From: Calendula officinalis
Lineage: Eukaryota; Streptophyta; Magnoliopsida; Asterales; Asteraceae
Length of the DNA stretch: 64,000 nt
Assembly: GCA_963853835.1 (NCBI GenBank)
Contig: OY970830.1
Location: 51,970,401-52,034,400 of the forward strand
Direction of reading: 5' to 3'
Below are positions 11,257-25,412 of the stretch, in pieces (the first letter of the stretch is position 1; every line of letters begins with the position of its first letter). The position numbers were made by a program, and so were the translations under genes. The notes beneath the pieces were generated by a model. That model worked only from the letters and a program-made list of their open reading frames with translations, was not told the DNA's origin and ran no database searches.

Positions 11257-12087
11257 TATGTTTTAGTATTTGGATAATGGAACATTGAGAAGTTTTTATT
11301 GGAATAAATTGATATATTTGATATGATCGTTTTTATATGAATATCTATTGTGTTCCATATTTGCATGTCTATATCCATGAATATTTACTGTGTTTTATAT
11401 TCTAAATTGTCCATTGTCATATTAATAATATGGGAATATTATTAAGACAAATCTGAGGGCATTGATGACATTATCTTAGTATGACTAAGGATGATGAAAT
11501 CAAACTCACATGTTGTTCATAATGATGCACAATTGGACTGACCCAACCTATGAGAAATCACTTCCTGGATTTATGTCACAAGTGATTCTCACAAAGGCTT
11601 TGTCACTTATCCTCTGAGTTGAGATGCAAGTTGGTTTGTGTATGTAGAGGGGCAAACTTTGATGTGGTTAAATGCATTCCTGAATAAGGCTGCTATAACA
11701 ACCATTATCGGGCTTGTCATTAAGCATATGACAAACACGTGCAGTCAATAAATAATTTGTTCCTCCACGTAAGTGGATTAGATACTACTGGGCCCCTCGA
11801 TGATTTGAATAGATGTATGTGTGGCCACACCCAAAAGGTAATCACGATGAATCCTGATTGGTTTTGGTAATCTACTTCAATGTATAGATCGAGAAACAGA
11901 ATCGTTGAAATTTTAGATTGACATTAATCCTTGTCTAAAATTCAACATGGTATCAGTAACAAAAGGATAACTTATTGAAAAACTTTAAACAAAGATTTTA
12001 TGAAACTTCTCATGTACTTCTAGGGGCATCGGCGGGTTGCTAGACTCTAACTTTTGCTTGTATAACTACTTGATGTTATCACGTGCG

Positions 12088-12098
12088 CAAGTGAGAGC
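12088..12098 (+). other. Polypurine tract of copia-1a
   Basis: The sequence caagtgagagc sits directly before the 3' LTR. Copia-1b has the cleaner aagtgggagc at the same place (26551-26560). It primes plus-strand DNA synthesis in this class of elements. Confidence 0.8.
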
Positions 12099-12743
12099 TG
12101 TTGGAATATGCTTCACGCGTATAACATATAGTTATATGGCTAGTTGTTTGTGAGCCTAAAGGGTCACACACTTATACACTAAACACCTTGTTATGTATAA
12201 TATAATTAGGGTAATTATATTATATATATAATATTGTAAGTTACTCACTAATTAATTAAGTTTAATTGTTAAGACTTATATTAACTAGTGAGACTAATTG
12301 AAAGAATAAAAGAACAAGGGGCTAAGTGTGATATCTCCTAACTTGTAATTATGGGATATATATATACTTAGATTAGGGAGCAAGTTATTAACCCTAATTC
12401 CTCCCTCCCTTGTTTCACCCTCTCGGCCGAAAAACACAACCCCTAGGGTTCTTGGTTTTTGCCTCTTTCAAGCTTACATTGGACTAGCATCTTCAAGGGT
12501 GTTCTTGATCAAGTGTAGTGTGGACTAGCTTTAGAGGAATTCCCCGTTGGAGTTCTTGGTTTCCGTCGTACCACATCTCCATCCGATTCTTTACATACAA
12601 AGGCTTCAAGGGTATGAATTATTCATCTCAACTCTTTGTATTTATCATTAGTTTAATTGTATGATTGATATCAAGATCCGTTTATGGTGATAAACTATTT
12701 TCTGCTGCGTTTTGTTACTTGTAATAACCAAAAATCACCATTA
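12099..12743 (+). repeat. 3' LTR of copia-1a (645 bp)
   Basis: It matches the 5' LTR end to end apart from the TA expansion and some substitutions, and is followed by the target duplication taaga at 12744-12748. Confidence 0.93.
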
Positions 12744-12748
12744 TAAGA

Positions 12749-13250
12749 ATCATCTGATGTTTAGAAGGATCTGTGGGCATCCCTATGTCCCATGAATTGT
12801 CAGATTGGCCAGTAAATAACTCCATGTGCAACATCACAAACACACCACAATCAATATAATTTTGGTCCGAAAACAATGGCATCTTCAATTTCTTAACAGA
12901 TAACTTTGAGACAACATTAGCAACTTTATGATTCTTCTATTTTAAATGCTTTGAGAAATAATATTGCTACAAATAAAAGATTTACTAACAAAAAATAAAA
13001 TAAAAGAAACAAATATAATAATTTTAAAGAAAAACACAAGAAGATTGGTATAAAACTTACAACAAGGCCACATATTCTTTTGTATTTTGCATTAAAATTC
13101 CCTCGGTTCGGTTATCAATTATTAGAAATTTTGGATCACTTCTAATGTCAAAAACAAGGGTATAGAAATTTGTTGCATAAAAAATAGGGAAGAAAACCTG
13201 CAATAGATTTAAATGTCAAAAACAAGGTAAATTAAAAAAAAATAGAAATT
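12749..13250 (-). pseudogene. ULP-like gene copy C: Ulp1/C48 catalytic exons
   Basis: On the - strand an exon near 13060-13200 reads FFPIFYATNFYTLVFDIR and then FLIIDNR. This is the Ulp1-type block that carries the catalytic His and Asp. The Asp is present, but Asn occupies the place where copy B has His (EHFY). The next exon (about 13000-12749) carries the Cys motif DCGVFVMLHMEL with the Cys codon at 12847-12849, followed by a stretch similar to copy B. Its 3' end continues at 5233 beyond copia-1a. Ulp1/C48 peptidases cleave SUMO-like modifiers using a His-Asp-Cys triad; without the His this copy should not be active. Confidence 0.8.
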
Positions 13251-13320
13251 ATTAGTATTACAACATATATGATTGATAATCAAAACACAAATTTTGTTAT
13301 GTATATAGACTCCCCTGTTT

Positions 13321-13741
13321 CATGAAAAACTCTGTTTTACATTAATAAAACACATGTGATTGTTAATAAAATCACAAGTGATTTTGTAATGCATAGAGAC
13401 TCCACTGTTTATGGAAAACTTTGTTTTACTGAACAAAATCACATGAGATTTTGTTATGCATATAGACTCCACTGTATATGGAAAACTCTGTCTTACAGAA
13501 TAAAATCACATGTGATTGATAATGAAATTACATTTGATTTTGTTATGCATATAGACTCCACTGTTTATGGATCACAAGTGATTTTGTAATGCATATAGAC
13601 TCCACTGTTTATGGAAAACTCTGTTTTAGAGAACAAAATCACATGCGATTTTGTTATGCATATAGACTCCACTGTATATGGAAAACTTTATCTTACAGAA
13701 TAAAATCACATGTGATTTATAATGAAATCACATGTGATTTT
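13321..13741. repeat. Palindrome array, block 2, in a ULP copy C intron
   Basis: A roughly 110-130-bp unit containing atgcatatagactccactgt, tggaaaactctg and the palindrome repeats about three times. Exact TCACATGTGA cores start at 13506, 13706 and 13728. Near-copies lie at about 13350, 13371, 13438, 13569 and 13636. The array continues after the copia-2a insertion at 31711, so the insertion split it. Confidence 0.88.
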
Positions 13742-14881
13742 TGAAGGGTTTCATTGTAACTGATCGACCACTTGGGTTAACCTCCAAGTATGCCTGGTTC
13801 GAACCATACTATCAAGAACATGAACTTGTTCTTGCCGGTTAAACAAACTAGCTAGTTTAATCCCTAAAAGCGGAACTGAGATTAAACTTAATCCTTAAAC
13901 CCTAAAGGATTATGGGATGTTTGAAATATAAACTAGATTAACAAGAAAGAAACCTTGTACGAAAAACTCGAACACACACACACATCCTTGTGGTGTTCGA
14001 CGACCAACCAAGAACCCTAGGGTTCTTGGTTCGATTTCGTCCAAGGGGAAAGAAGGGAAAAAGGGGTTTTCCAATTCATACATTAGATTGCTCAAGATAG
14101 ATCCACCAGTGATAAACACAATGAGAAGACCTCTAGATAAGCTATTGTAATGAAACTTGTTCTTCAAGACCTGAAGAACACGAAGAACGAACGAATAACA
14201 CGAAGAACACAAGACTTGTGTTCTTGGTGTGTTGCTCGGCCGAAAATAGGGAGGAGGGGGAGCCAATTTCATGGCTTATGGTGTGGGGTGGAAGGAATAA
14301 AGTGAAGCCTAGATCTTCTATTTATAATGGAAGATCTTTCACTTAAGTCCTTCTAATTTAATTAAGAAACGTTTCTTAATTAAACGTTTCCTTATACACT
14401 TCCAACCCTTATAGTTTATCTAGTTATTATAGTTGCACTTAATTATTAAATGTCTAGTATTAATAGACTAATATATTCCGTATATTATATACACGAAATA
14501 TATATACTTTGTATTTATACTTCTAATAATTAATTATATAATAAACCATATATAATTTAGACAATAATATTATCCAACACCATATGATTTAATTACTTTA
14601 AATCATATTATGGATAATCTATAATTAACACATTGTATATTTACTCAACTAGTAAATGTACAAATACTTGTATTAATTAGTTAGATAAACTAATCTAGTA
14701 ATAAGTTGAACTTAACTTAATACTTAACTTGATTCATAAATGACTATTATGAATCAATCCTCTTCCAAGTATCATTACATATCTTACTCGTATTACATGC
14801 ACTCACCGGTGTGACCCTTGAGTGTCCTATAGACATGGACGTGACATAATAGGTTGACTAACTGTGCACATAAATCCATCA
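13742..14881 (-). repeat. 3' LTR of copia-2a (1140 bp)
   Basis: On the + strand it begins TGAAGGGTTTC and ends AATCCATCA. It is the same length as the right LTR. I saw about six differences over the first 140 bases, so the pair has diverged by a few percent. Confidence 0.93.
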
Positions 14882-14892
14882 GACTCCCACTT
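14882..14892 (-). other. Polypurine tract of copia-2a
   Basis: Read on the - strand the sequence is aagtgggagtc, directly adjoining the LTR. This is the typical copia plus-strand primer and fixes the element's orientation. Confidence 0.8.
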
Positions 14893-17218
14893 CTGCAAGT
14901 TCGTAACCTTAGCTTGATGACACTAGTCCTGCAGCAGGCCTCTAGCAGGCAATACACGATAACCAAGCCATAGAAACTCTTATACCCAGGTATTCTTTAG
15001 AAAAACATATTAATAGCGTCGTCTAGTAAAGAACACTCCGTCTTTACTTCTTGGGTAACATGTTAGGTTCATCCCTTGCAGCACGATATGTGTGATAACG
15101 AATACGAGCATGGTAGAATTTATCAACTCCTGTACTCGAAATCATTTCTTGACCTCTTGATTTAAAACTGTGTGATAACGACAAAGAACAGATCAGTTCG
15201 TTGAGAACGGTCGTGCATTTTCAGTTTATTATCATGTCAAGGGACCCATAAATATCTCTCCTAAAAAGGAGGTTGAATTATCATCTTGTTATATTTCGAT
15301 TCAAAATACAACTTCCTCTGTGCCTAGTAAAGCCTCGTATGACAATCATATTTCAGATTTGTCTAAGACGAACCAAAGCACATTAGTCATTGTATCCCAA
15401 ATCAAATACCTCAGGCTTAAGGACAATCCCAGTGAATAGTACTTTTGAACTTTTCAACCACGAAGTATTATCACGGTGGTCAATCCAATATTCGTTGATC
15501 TCCAACCGAATATCACCGATATTTGGTTTACACAAAAACTTGTGTAGCTATCTTCGAAGAACTTCGAAGCTACCACCAAATGCTGCGATGACGTTAACGT
15601 CCCATCAAGGTTCCCACCAAGACGAGTAGTCACGGATTTATACCTTCTGAATAAAATAACCTTCATTCATGGATATTCTCAAAACATACAAAGTCTGAAT
15701 AACAATGATACTAATTCATGTATCATTCCTAACTGGACCAAGATGTTGAATTATTACTGGATCATTACTTATTACTTTTGTTCGTGTTGATTACTTAATG
15801 ACTTTTACAATTTAATTGTAACTTTATCACTAAACTAGTCATTTCTATTAAACTAAAGACATAAGACAAGTATTTGAAAGATACTATTTCTTTTGCCTTT
15901 GCTAGATTTTGTGCTTGCAACATTCTAGAACATATTCTAGTCTTGCCTTTTATGCAATTCGGTAAACACAGGAGGATTGGAAAGTAACTCCTTAGTTTCT
16001 TGAATTCATAAAATTCTCCTTGTAACTAAAGCCTCTTTTAGTTACTTGATTTGTATATATATCATTACTAGTTAAAGAAATATCCTTAAATGATTATGTT
16101 ATCTACTGGAGTGTGAACAACCTATTAGATATGCAATAATTAATCACAAGACTTGTGATCACGCTATTAGGTTTGCAATAATCTAATTAACGATCATTTA
16201 TTATTTCTCTTAACTCTTTGGCTAACGACTTGGTAAAACCTTGTTGTTAATATCCTAACTAACTTACTATATTCATTAGTACCTCTAATGAATATGTTAG
16301 TCATAGCTCCCACTAAATTTTATGGAAATAAGCATCACTTAAACTACTACTTTTGACCTAGTCAAAACTTATAGTTTAACCCTTTAAGAATTAATCAATT
16401 ATCAAAGTCATCCTTTGGATTTGTGAATATCCAACATTCCTTTTGAAGGGAATCATGACTTTCATTGATTACTGTATCTAACAAGTATAAGACACTTGAA
16501 ATGATACTTCCAATTCTTAAGTGTATTAGTATCTTTTAAGAATCTCATTTAATGCCAAAGTCATTTCTTGGATTTCTCAAATATCCATTATTCATATAAG
16601 GGAATTATGACTTGATCAAATGTTGTATTTATTACAAGTATAAAAGACTTGCAATAATACCTTTTAATTCTTAAATTCTTTAATACAGTTTGTCCCTTTT
16701 AAGAGTTCATTTAATGTCTAAGGCATTTTCCTTGGATTATACGAATATCCAATTATTCCTATTAGGGAATTATGACTTCATTAAATTTCTTTATCACAAG
16801 TATGAAAGACTTGTAATAATACTCTTTAAAGTCTATCTTGATTATATCCAATATAATCATACTATATTAACACTAATACTTTAAAACCTAGTATCATAAG
16901 TAACCATTACTTAAGATGTTTTAAATAAGTTCAATGTACCTTGAACTTTATGCTTTCCATAAAAACTCTTAAATACTTTCATTAGAAAAACTTTCTAATT
17001 TACTAGCATATAAGTAATTTGAGCTTCTAAGATATTCACACAACAATCAAATAAATATAAACAATGAGATCATTATTAAGTCGATACTTGACTTTATAAT
17101 CTAGTTATAAAACTTTACTAGTATAATCAACACACATGCACACACCATATAATTCAACCATGGATTCAACGATAAACTTAAAATACCAAAATTTATCATA
17201 AAAATAGAAAATGTAAGT
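14893..17218 (-). other. 3' internal region of copia-2a, no recognisable genes
   Basis: About 2.3 kb of AT-rich sequence. Short open stretches near 15390-15666 match no family I know. The only clear structure is the diverged tandem repeat at 16385-16840. In an autonomous copia element this part would encode the end of Pol; here it does not. Confidence 0.55.
16385..16840. repeat. Three diverged tandem units of about 155-163 bp
   Basis: Three successive units share the order: a caaagtcatt-type start (near 16403, 16556 and 16719), ttggatt, atatcca, agggaattatgac, acaagtat-aagactt, then aataatac. Similarity is clear but imperfect, indicating an old amplification within the copia-2 family. Confidence 0.75.
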
Positions 17219-17959
17219 TGTTGGAATATGCTTCACGTTTATAACATATAGTTATATGGCTAGACGTATGTGAGCCTAAAGGGTCACATACTTATACACC
17301 AAACACCATTTAATATATATAATATAATTAGGGTAATTATATTATTTATATGAACCATGATTACTTGGCTAGTTATGTTTTAATTAATTGTTAAGTTAAA
17401 CATATTAGTGAGTAATCATAAAGAATCAAAAGACAAGGGGCTAAGTGTCATATCTCCTAACTTGTAATTAGAAAATATATACTTAGCTTAGGGAGCAAGA
17501 AAGATTAACCCTAGCCCTAATCTCTCCCTAATTCAAAATATACGGCCGCAAATAATGAAAGTGAATGAAATGGTTTTCGTGCCTTCTTTTGGGGCTGACG
17601 GAAAAAAAAAAGACAAATGACCACAAATGGTTTTGTGGTTTTTCCCCTTTTGATTCACGTTCAAAAACAAAATCACAAAAGGGTTTTGGATTTTGATTTC
17701 TTGTTCAAGGGACTAGCATCCCAATTGGTGTTCTTGATATGGTGTAGTGTGGATACCATTAGAGGAATTCGACATTGAATTCTTGGAGTTCTTCATCCTC
17801 ATTCATTGGTGTAATCAAAGGCTTCAAGGGTATGAATTGTTCTTCCTAACTCTTTGATTTTATTTGTAGTTTAATTGTATTTATCAATATTAGATCCGGT
17901 TATGGTGATTAAACTTTTCCGCTGCGTTTTGGTTCTTGTTTTAACCTAAAACACCATTA
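17219..17959 (+). repeat. 5' LTR of copia-1b
   Basis: It shares its first 60 bases and its end with the copia-1a LTR but differs in the middle (for example cggccgcaaataatg near 17543). It is nearly identical to its own partner at 26561, so this LTR pair is younger than the split between copia-1a and 1b. Confidence 0.93.
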
Positions 17960-19789
17960 GTGGTATCATGAGTCATTATATTGATGATATAATTAACTTG
18001 TTTTTGTAAAAGTAGCAAAAAAAATTCGATTTTTTGATGTATTTGGTACTAGCCGATCAGAAATTTTAAGAACCCTAGGGTTCTTATTTTTTTGACTTTT
18101 TATTAATTACAAGGGTTAAAAATATGATTTTTAGTAACCCTACATGCTACTTGTTACAAAAACCCTAATCAAAAATTAATCTTGTTATTGTTTTTTTGAT
18201 TATTTGGCTTGGTTTTTACATTTTATTTACTTTTTTGTTGATATGGCAAAACATGTATTTTTGCCATATCCCAAGCCAAAAACTTGTCAATTGTTGATTG
18301 TTTGTGCAAACCGATGAAAGCCTTGTGATGAATGTGTTGTCGTTTGGTTGTTTGATTGTTTTGGGAAAAGCCGTGTTTTTGGCTTAATTGTTGTAATTTT
18401 GTTTCAATTTTTCCTTTATGTTTGGTGCCATTTTTTTGGGGTAATTTCATTGTAAAATTAATTAGAATAGTTGTATTTTATTTCTTTGTATTTTGTAAAT
18501 TGTTGACCAAAGATGAAGAAACAATGAAGAAAAAACAATAATTTTCGGCACCTCCTGCGCAGCTGCACGAAAACAGACTTTCCCGGAGATTGGCAAATCC
18601 CTTGGACCTGAAACCACCGCCAAAAGTTCCGCAACTCAGAGACCTACAACCTTCCAGAAGGCCGGGAAGACTAACGAAGATTCCTTCAGTGACTTTTCGG
18701 GCTTCCAAGGCTGCTGGAATTTTCTGGCAGATTGCCCTTTTTCACAATTTTGGGTTCTACTTGCTCAAGAATGTCTTGGAGCAAGTGGTAGTCCATTGGG
18801 TTTATGTAGGCCCGTTTGGGTTCATGTTGGCCCGTCCCCTAGTTTGACCCTTCGGTCCGTCGTGATGACTCACGTGACCGAACCTATGATTTCATCGGTC
18901 GAGGTTTGCACAAAATTTGTTGCATGTTTTATTTTTGTTTGTGGTTGTTTTCTTTTCTATTAGATACAAGTAGTAAAACAATTAAAAATGGTTTTTAGAC
19001 ACAAACATTAAAACATCAAATTCTTAATCATCGATGGTTACTAGTTAATCATTGATGATTAAACCTTTAATCTAAAAATGTTTTGAGATTAAACTAAGTT
19101 TAAATATGATTTGAAACTTATCACTTAATAATCGCTAAAAGTTTTTACCATTTATTACACGACTTATGAAGTGGTATGAATGAAGTACATGATTCATTCT
19201 TATCTTAATAAAATTTTATTAAATGAAAATTTAACATACCTAAAATTTAAGTCACGCCGTCCAATCGGTTGTAAATCACTTGCTTCCATTTTTGAATTCA
19301 CGTGAGACGTGGTTTGAATCTAGATCCGAGGTCATTATTCTCTACGCGTGAGACCTAGAGCTATTTTGACATGATTTCACATTGGATGACTTAATCGAGT
19401 TAACAGTGAGACCTTGACTCGAGGCGACAATGCGACAAACATGCCACTTGACCCTAGATGCTTGTTCACTAGGTGCCATGAAGTCCCATACCTCTAAGAG
19501 TTGCACTTGTAATGCAATTGTTGATCATCACCTACCTATTGAATCTATCACCTCTAGCAGATCACCTACCTGTTGATCTTAGCTTTTAATTAAAATTAAT
19601 TGGGTAGTTAATTGATTAAAAGAAATTATTATTGAAAATACTATTTTTTGAACTTTGGTTGTTATACAGATAACAACAACATCAAAACCTAAGTATCTCC
19701 ACTCAAAAATCAGTTCTTGAAAACTGAAACTGACTAATATCAACTTTAGTCACCTATAAGAGGCCTTACCTGAGGCACCTCCTGTCAGT

Positions 19790-22700
19790 GATTCTGCTGC
19801 TGTTCGTCAAGCCTTTACCGAAACGTTTAACGAACACCAAGAAGTTGCTACTCCTATGCTTGTGAGCATGAACCCCGAGATTCGAAAGTACTTCGAGGAA
19901 CTCACAGCACATGACATGATAAGCGAGTTGAAAATGATATTTCAAGAAAAGGCAGAACTTGAACTGTTCAAAACAGTTAAAGCATTCCACGCTTGCAATC
20001 AGGAGGACGGCCGATCAGTTAGCACTTACATCTTGAATATGCAATGCTATCTTGATCAAATGAAACATCTTGGTTACCCCTTACCACAAGTTCTTGAATT
20101 GAGCTTGATTCTTACCTCACTATCCAAGGACTATGACCAGTTTGAAAAGTGTTTTAAAAATACATAGCATGGGGAAGACAATCGTTGAACATGCTATCAT
20201 AAAACTGGTTGAGCAAGGGTTACCCAATACTTTTCTAGCAATCAGGGAAGGTAAACCGCAAGCAAAAGGCAAGAGTCTAGGTAAGGGTAAGCTAGTTTAC
20301 TTTTCCAAAACTACGATTCCCCCACATGCTAAAAAGGAGCACCCTGCAAAGGATATTTCTTGCCATCATTGCGATGAAACTGGCCATTGAAGGAGGAATT
20401 GTCCTGCCTACTTGGCAGAGTTGATGAAGGACAAATGTGTTCTAGTTAGCACATTAGGTATCTTCATTATAGAACTCTATACTTTTCGTGATAAATCTTG
20501 AGTGTATGACACTGGTTGTGGAACTCACATTTACACAAATGTGCAAGATTGAATGTGAAGTAGAAAGCTAAATGAATGGAAGCTGTGATCTTATCCTTCC
20601 TAATGCGTTAATTATTGTTTTGAACAATTGTCAATTTTGCATTGTTTAGCTTTATCGTTTGTTGAATAATGGATTATGATATTTTGTTTTATGAAAAATA
20701 ACATTTTTTATAACTATTCCTTGTAATAGTATGTTTGAAATTAATATGCGTGATCCTAATTCAAACGATAGTTCTATATACAAATGTAGCACTCAAGAAT
20801 CCAAATTGGTTTGGATTCTACTTACCTAGAGCATCGTCATCTTTTCCACATAAACAAGAAACGCATTTTGATACTAAAACTCGACGGGCTTCTTTACAAA
20901 TGATTATGAATCATTTAAAATGACTCTCTTGTATATTATGGAAAGATAACAAGAAAGCATTTCTCCCATGTTGGCGAAACAGCTAAAAATCTACTTGGAC
21001 TCATTCATACTGATGTATGTGGCCCTTTTAGAACTAAGACTAGGGAAGGTGCCACCTACTTTCACTGATGATATCATTCGATGTGGTTACGTTTACTTGA
21101 TTAAACATCAACTTGGAAGCTTTAATGATATCAGTCGCTATGGTTATGTTTACTTGATTAGACATAAACATGAAATCTTTGAAACGTTCAAAGCTTTCTA
21201 AAGTAAAAGTAGAAAATCAACTCGGCAAGACAACAAAGGCTTTCAGTCCTGATTGAGGATGAAAGTACATGAGTCAAGAGTTTCTGGATCATCCCACACA
21301 TCGTGAGATTGTCTCACAATTCACTCTTTCATACACACCACAAGATAATGGTGCGTCTGGAAGGAGATATCGGACCCTGTATGACATGGTGCGGTCTATG
21401 ATGAGTCCTACTACTCTTACACTATCCTTTTGAGGGGCATGCACTGAAGCCTGTTGCTCGAATACTTGATATGGCTCCGACCAAAAGGTTAAAAAGACAC
21501 CATATGAGATATGGCGTGGGAAAGTCCCTAATTTGTCTTACTTGAGGATCTGGGGTTGTTAGGATCTCGTGGAACGAGACATGCCGAACAAACTTAAGCC
21601 CATATCTATCAAGTATATCTTCGATTACTATTTTACTTCCCAACTGAGAACAAATTGTTGTTACTCGGTATGCTGAGTTTCTTGAGAACAGTCTCATTTC
21701 ACAAAGCAAGTGGGAGCACTATATACTTTGACAAGATTCAAAGTGAAGATACACAACCTTCTGGTAACACTAGCTAATATCATTATGAGGCTGGACATAT
21801 AGATGTTGGACCACAGGATGATGTTGTTCCCATTCACAGATCCGCAAGGACACCTCATGCACCTAAACGAAATAGATTTATGTCGATGCTGATGAGCAAG
21901 TTTCGAGGATCATTATGAACCCCCTAACTATCAAGTTGCATTATCGAATTTTGAATTCGAAAAATGACTTGAAGCTATGAATGCGAAAATAAAATCCATG
22001 AGAGACAATAAAGTTTTGAACTTAGTTGATCTTTCTCAAAACAGTAAGACTGTTGACATGGATGAAAATATACACACCTTTAAATCTCTCATAGTAGCAA
22101 AAGGTTACACTCAATCCTACTGGATTGACAATGATGAAACCTTCTCGCCTGTTACTAAAGACATTAGGATTCTTATAGCCAAAGTAGTGTACTATGACTA
22201 TGAAATTTGGTTAATGATGAAATCAAAACGTTTGTTTCACCTAAAACCAAAACTGAGTATGTGTATATATGAAAGCTAGTGGTAGCGTTTTCGTTTCTCA
22301 AGTCATACATGTTGATGACATGTCACTCATGTGAAACAATATACCATGCTACAAGATGAAAATCCTGGCAAGGAAAATGTTTCGACATGATGGATTGTAG
22401 GGACACGACACACATACTTGAAGTAAAGATCTATAATGATAGATCAAAGCGGTTAATTGGTTTAAGTCAAAGTGCTTACATTGATAAAATTCTAAATGGT
22501 TTAGAATGGCACTCCCAAACGAGGAAGTCCTCGTATGCCACACAATGTAAACTTGAGTGAGACTCAAGGACCTTCCACACCTGATGTGGTGAAGCGGATG
22601 AATGTAGTCCCCTATGAATCAACTATTACATTCATCATGTACGCTGTAAGGAGCACTAGGCCAAATGTAACGTCCTTAGTGGACCTTACTAGAAAATACC

Positions 22701-23037
22701 AACAGAATTCATGAGAGAGTCACTGGATTGTTGTTAAGAACACATTGAAGTATTTTAAAGTACTGGATATATGTTCCTTGGTCATGGTGGAGATACTGAA
22801 CTGAAACTAAGTATACCTGCTCTACTCATGTTGGTTTTGAAATAAATCGTGATGACGCTAGATCCTATTTACGAAGGTTCACTACACTCGAATTATTTAT
22901 CGAGATGTGTGAAATTCGTACACTTAAAGTTCAAACAGATAACTAACTAGCTGACGCTTTATCGAACTCAATGTCTTGTACCAAACATCTTGAATATGAA
23001 TGGAACATTGGACTTCGACAAGCTAGTAGTTTCATAT
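19790..23037 (+). pseudogene. Copia-1b gag-pol, heavily decayed
   Basis: The Gag middle part is readable at 19856-20167 (EIRKYFEELTAHDMI, LFKTVKAFHACNQEDG, YLDQMKHLGYP). A zinc knuckle with stops follows near 20358-20402 (CHHCDETGH then TGA). Protease (YDTGCGTHI, near 20505), integrase (near 20990-21400) and RT pieces (YTQSYWIDNDETFSPV, near 22105-22155) are recognisable in shifting frames with many stops and deletions. The RNase H end (LADALSNSM-like, near 22950) and a final tail matching copia-1a close the region. It is clearly non-functional. Confidence 0.9.
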
Positions 23038-23924
23038 AAATCTGGTTTAGTATTTGGATAATGGAACTGTGAGCAGTTTATATTGGAATAAATTGATATA
23101 TTTGATATGATCGTTTTTATATGAATATCTACTGTGTTCTATGTAACACCGCAAAATTTAGGAAGCGTTTTTTTTTTTTTTTTTTTTTTTTAAATGCCTG
23201 AAGGCGATTAGGTTATCCTCTAGGTTATTTTAGCGGAAGCATAAAGATAATAATAAGTTTAGGTTTAGGTTTACAAACCAAATGTCCCAAAATAAACTTC
23301 TAACATTAATTATTTAAACGGTGTCACTTAAACGACATGGCTCCTTTTTAAAACATATCAACTGAGCTTGGTCAACCATCCCGTCCAAAGCACCGACCAC
23401 CTGAAAAGATTCAACGAGGGAGGGATTAGCACAAGGCTAAGTGAATGAATATAATCTACAATTTCTGTAAAGCCCAACAAGTTAGCATAGACATCCCTAC
23501 GGTCTAAAGGCCACGTAACTACGAATCACCGTCCACTAAAACACGGAATTTCTAGAACATCTCCGATTGGGGACAACACTGTTTGTTCGAGAAGATCGGG
23601 GTCCTGCCAGAGCCTTAAACCATGGTCGCCAAACCACGGTAACCGATAGCGTTTCGTGTCCAACACCCGGGCCACAACCTCCCTTAACCATGCAACAAAT
23701 ACAGGTAAGGTCGGATACCCTTTAGTCGACACCCCTTGCTCAGCGCACTGACTTCTCAAACCTCGGTCACCACGTCAAACCGAGCCTCGGATAACCACAC
23801 ACCGAGTTGTTGCTTGAAATCAAGCAAGGTCTCCACCTTGTGCACCTAATCATGTATGGCATTCCCTAACACTAGGCATACATAACATCAAGCAAGCTAA
23901 ACAAAGCCCAAAGCTGCAAAACCC

Positions 23925-24080
23925 ATAAATCGCGTCGCTATCTATGAGATAGCGACGCTATCTACAGAGAAATCGCGTCGCTATTTCTTGAAGCTTCGCG
24001 ATTTCGACTTTCTGTTTCTGTTGGTATCCCGAAACTTCATAGATAGCGTCGCTATCTATAGATAGCGGCGCTATCTTCCC
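23925..24080. repeat. Palindromic GC-rich cluster (CGCTATCTATAGATAGCG type)
   Basis: Repeats of tcgcgtcgctatc, gatagcgacgctatc and atagatagcgtcgctatc occur in both orientations within about 150 bp, giving strong local hairpin potential. The surrounding LTR is AT-rich, so the cluster stands out. Confidence 0.75.
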
Positions 24081-25361
24081 CAGACCTGCACAATTCCTGC
24101 ATTTTCCAAGTATGCAATATACCGAACCAATTATGACCGAACACAAGTTGGAGATTAAATCCACTCACCGAAACCTTCCACTTGTCGAACTCAGAGGTCT
24201 AATGTTTCTGAGTCACGATCCCGATTCCTGTACACCAAAGGAATACCGAATTAGTATATAATTCCACCAAATTATAAACAATGTTAAATATACATTTAAC
24301 ACTAACACTTGCACTAACTAAATAGCCAAACACTTAAACCATCATAAGAACATGTCATGACCATTTACACTTACACAACAAGTCAACTAGCCATATTGCA
24401 TTTCTTACACTCAAACGGGTCAAAAACCGGATTATTAAAACCATAATACTTTCCATAACTACAATCATGTAAACAACTTGCAATTCACAAAATGTTACCA
24501 ATAACATTACTAATCACATAATCCTAACAAAATACTTACACTTTCACAATCCAAGTTATTTAAGTCACTTTACTACCCATTGGCCCAAACGGGTCAAAAC
24601 AACATTTTTACTTCAACACTTTCAAGCACAACTATAATTGCTATAATCACACCATTTAACAATTAATAACTAACTAGTTATTTTAACAAGATCAAAACTC
24701 CATCTTAGATCATTATTAACCACCAATTTCACTAGTTCATGAAATCTCCCAATAACCATCCAAACACCACCCAAGCTCAATCATTTAGCACACATTCATC
24801 ACAACTAACAAGTCATAATCAATTAAACAATTCATCAAGTCATGACAACCAACAACCCAAGTATTTTACTTCTAAAATTCCTAGTTCATCTTTTCACCCA
24901 ATTAGCCAAACACTAGCTAGTTTACTTATCAAAATCCACCAATACTTGGTTTTTAACATACATAACTTACCAAACATGTTTTCTTAATATAATGAACAAT
25001 TCCAAGCATTCAAACAACAAGAACTCCAAGGGTTGACAAAACCCACATAACCTACTTCTAGCATAAACACCCTAACTTGTACACCTTGCTAAAATAGTTG
25101 TACCTTGTGCTAAATTACTTGTACTCAAGCAACAATACATGTCAAACTTTGCATAAACACTTAATATAACATTTAACACCATAAACACCAACCAAATCTC
25201 AAGAACACATAAACCCTAATTTATCAACTATCATGGAATCGAAATTAAACACATATAGGTTGAAGCTTACCTCAAGAGCTCTTCAAAAACGTGTTCGGAT
25301 TAAAGATTGGACAAGAAACTAGCTATGAATCTTCAAGATAAGCTCAAGAACACAAGAGGGG

Positions 25362-25412
25362 ATTAGAGAGAGAGAGAGGAGAGAGACGTATGGAAGAGAG
25401 AGAGAGTGAGAA
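25362..25412. repeat. GA-rich simple repeat
   Basis: Nearly pure (GA)n runs interrupted by short spacers. On the - strand this is a CT-rich tract of the kind found near plant transcription starts, which may relate to LTR promoter function. Confidence 0.75.

Larger units (their letters stand above)
5234..12743 (+). mobile_element. Copia-1a: complete Ty1-copia retrotransposon
   Basis: Two LTRs (5234-6054 and 12099-12743) flank a primer-binding site, leader, gag-pol and polypurine tract in + orientation. A perfect 5-bp target duplication, taaga, lies at 5229-5233 and 12744-12748, so this is one uninterrupted insertion. It landed in a coding exon of ULP-like copy C. The family recurs at 17219-27304 (copia-1b) and 34037-37165 (copia-1c). 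From 11257 to 12087 there is only 3' untranslated sequence, conserved with copia-1b. Confidence 0.95.

Noticed and set aside
15390..15666. Open frames on both strands in the copia-2a 3' internal region
   Set aside because: No family recognised, and the overlapping opposite-strand frames suggest chance. The place would hold Pol in an autonomous element, but no Pol motif is visible.
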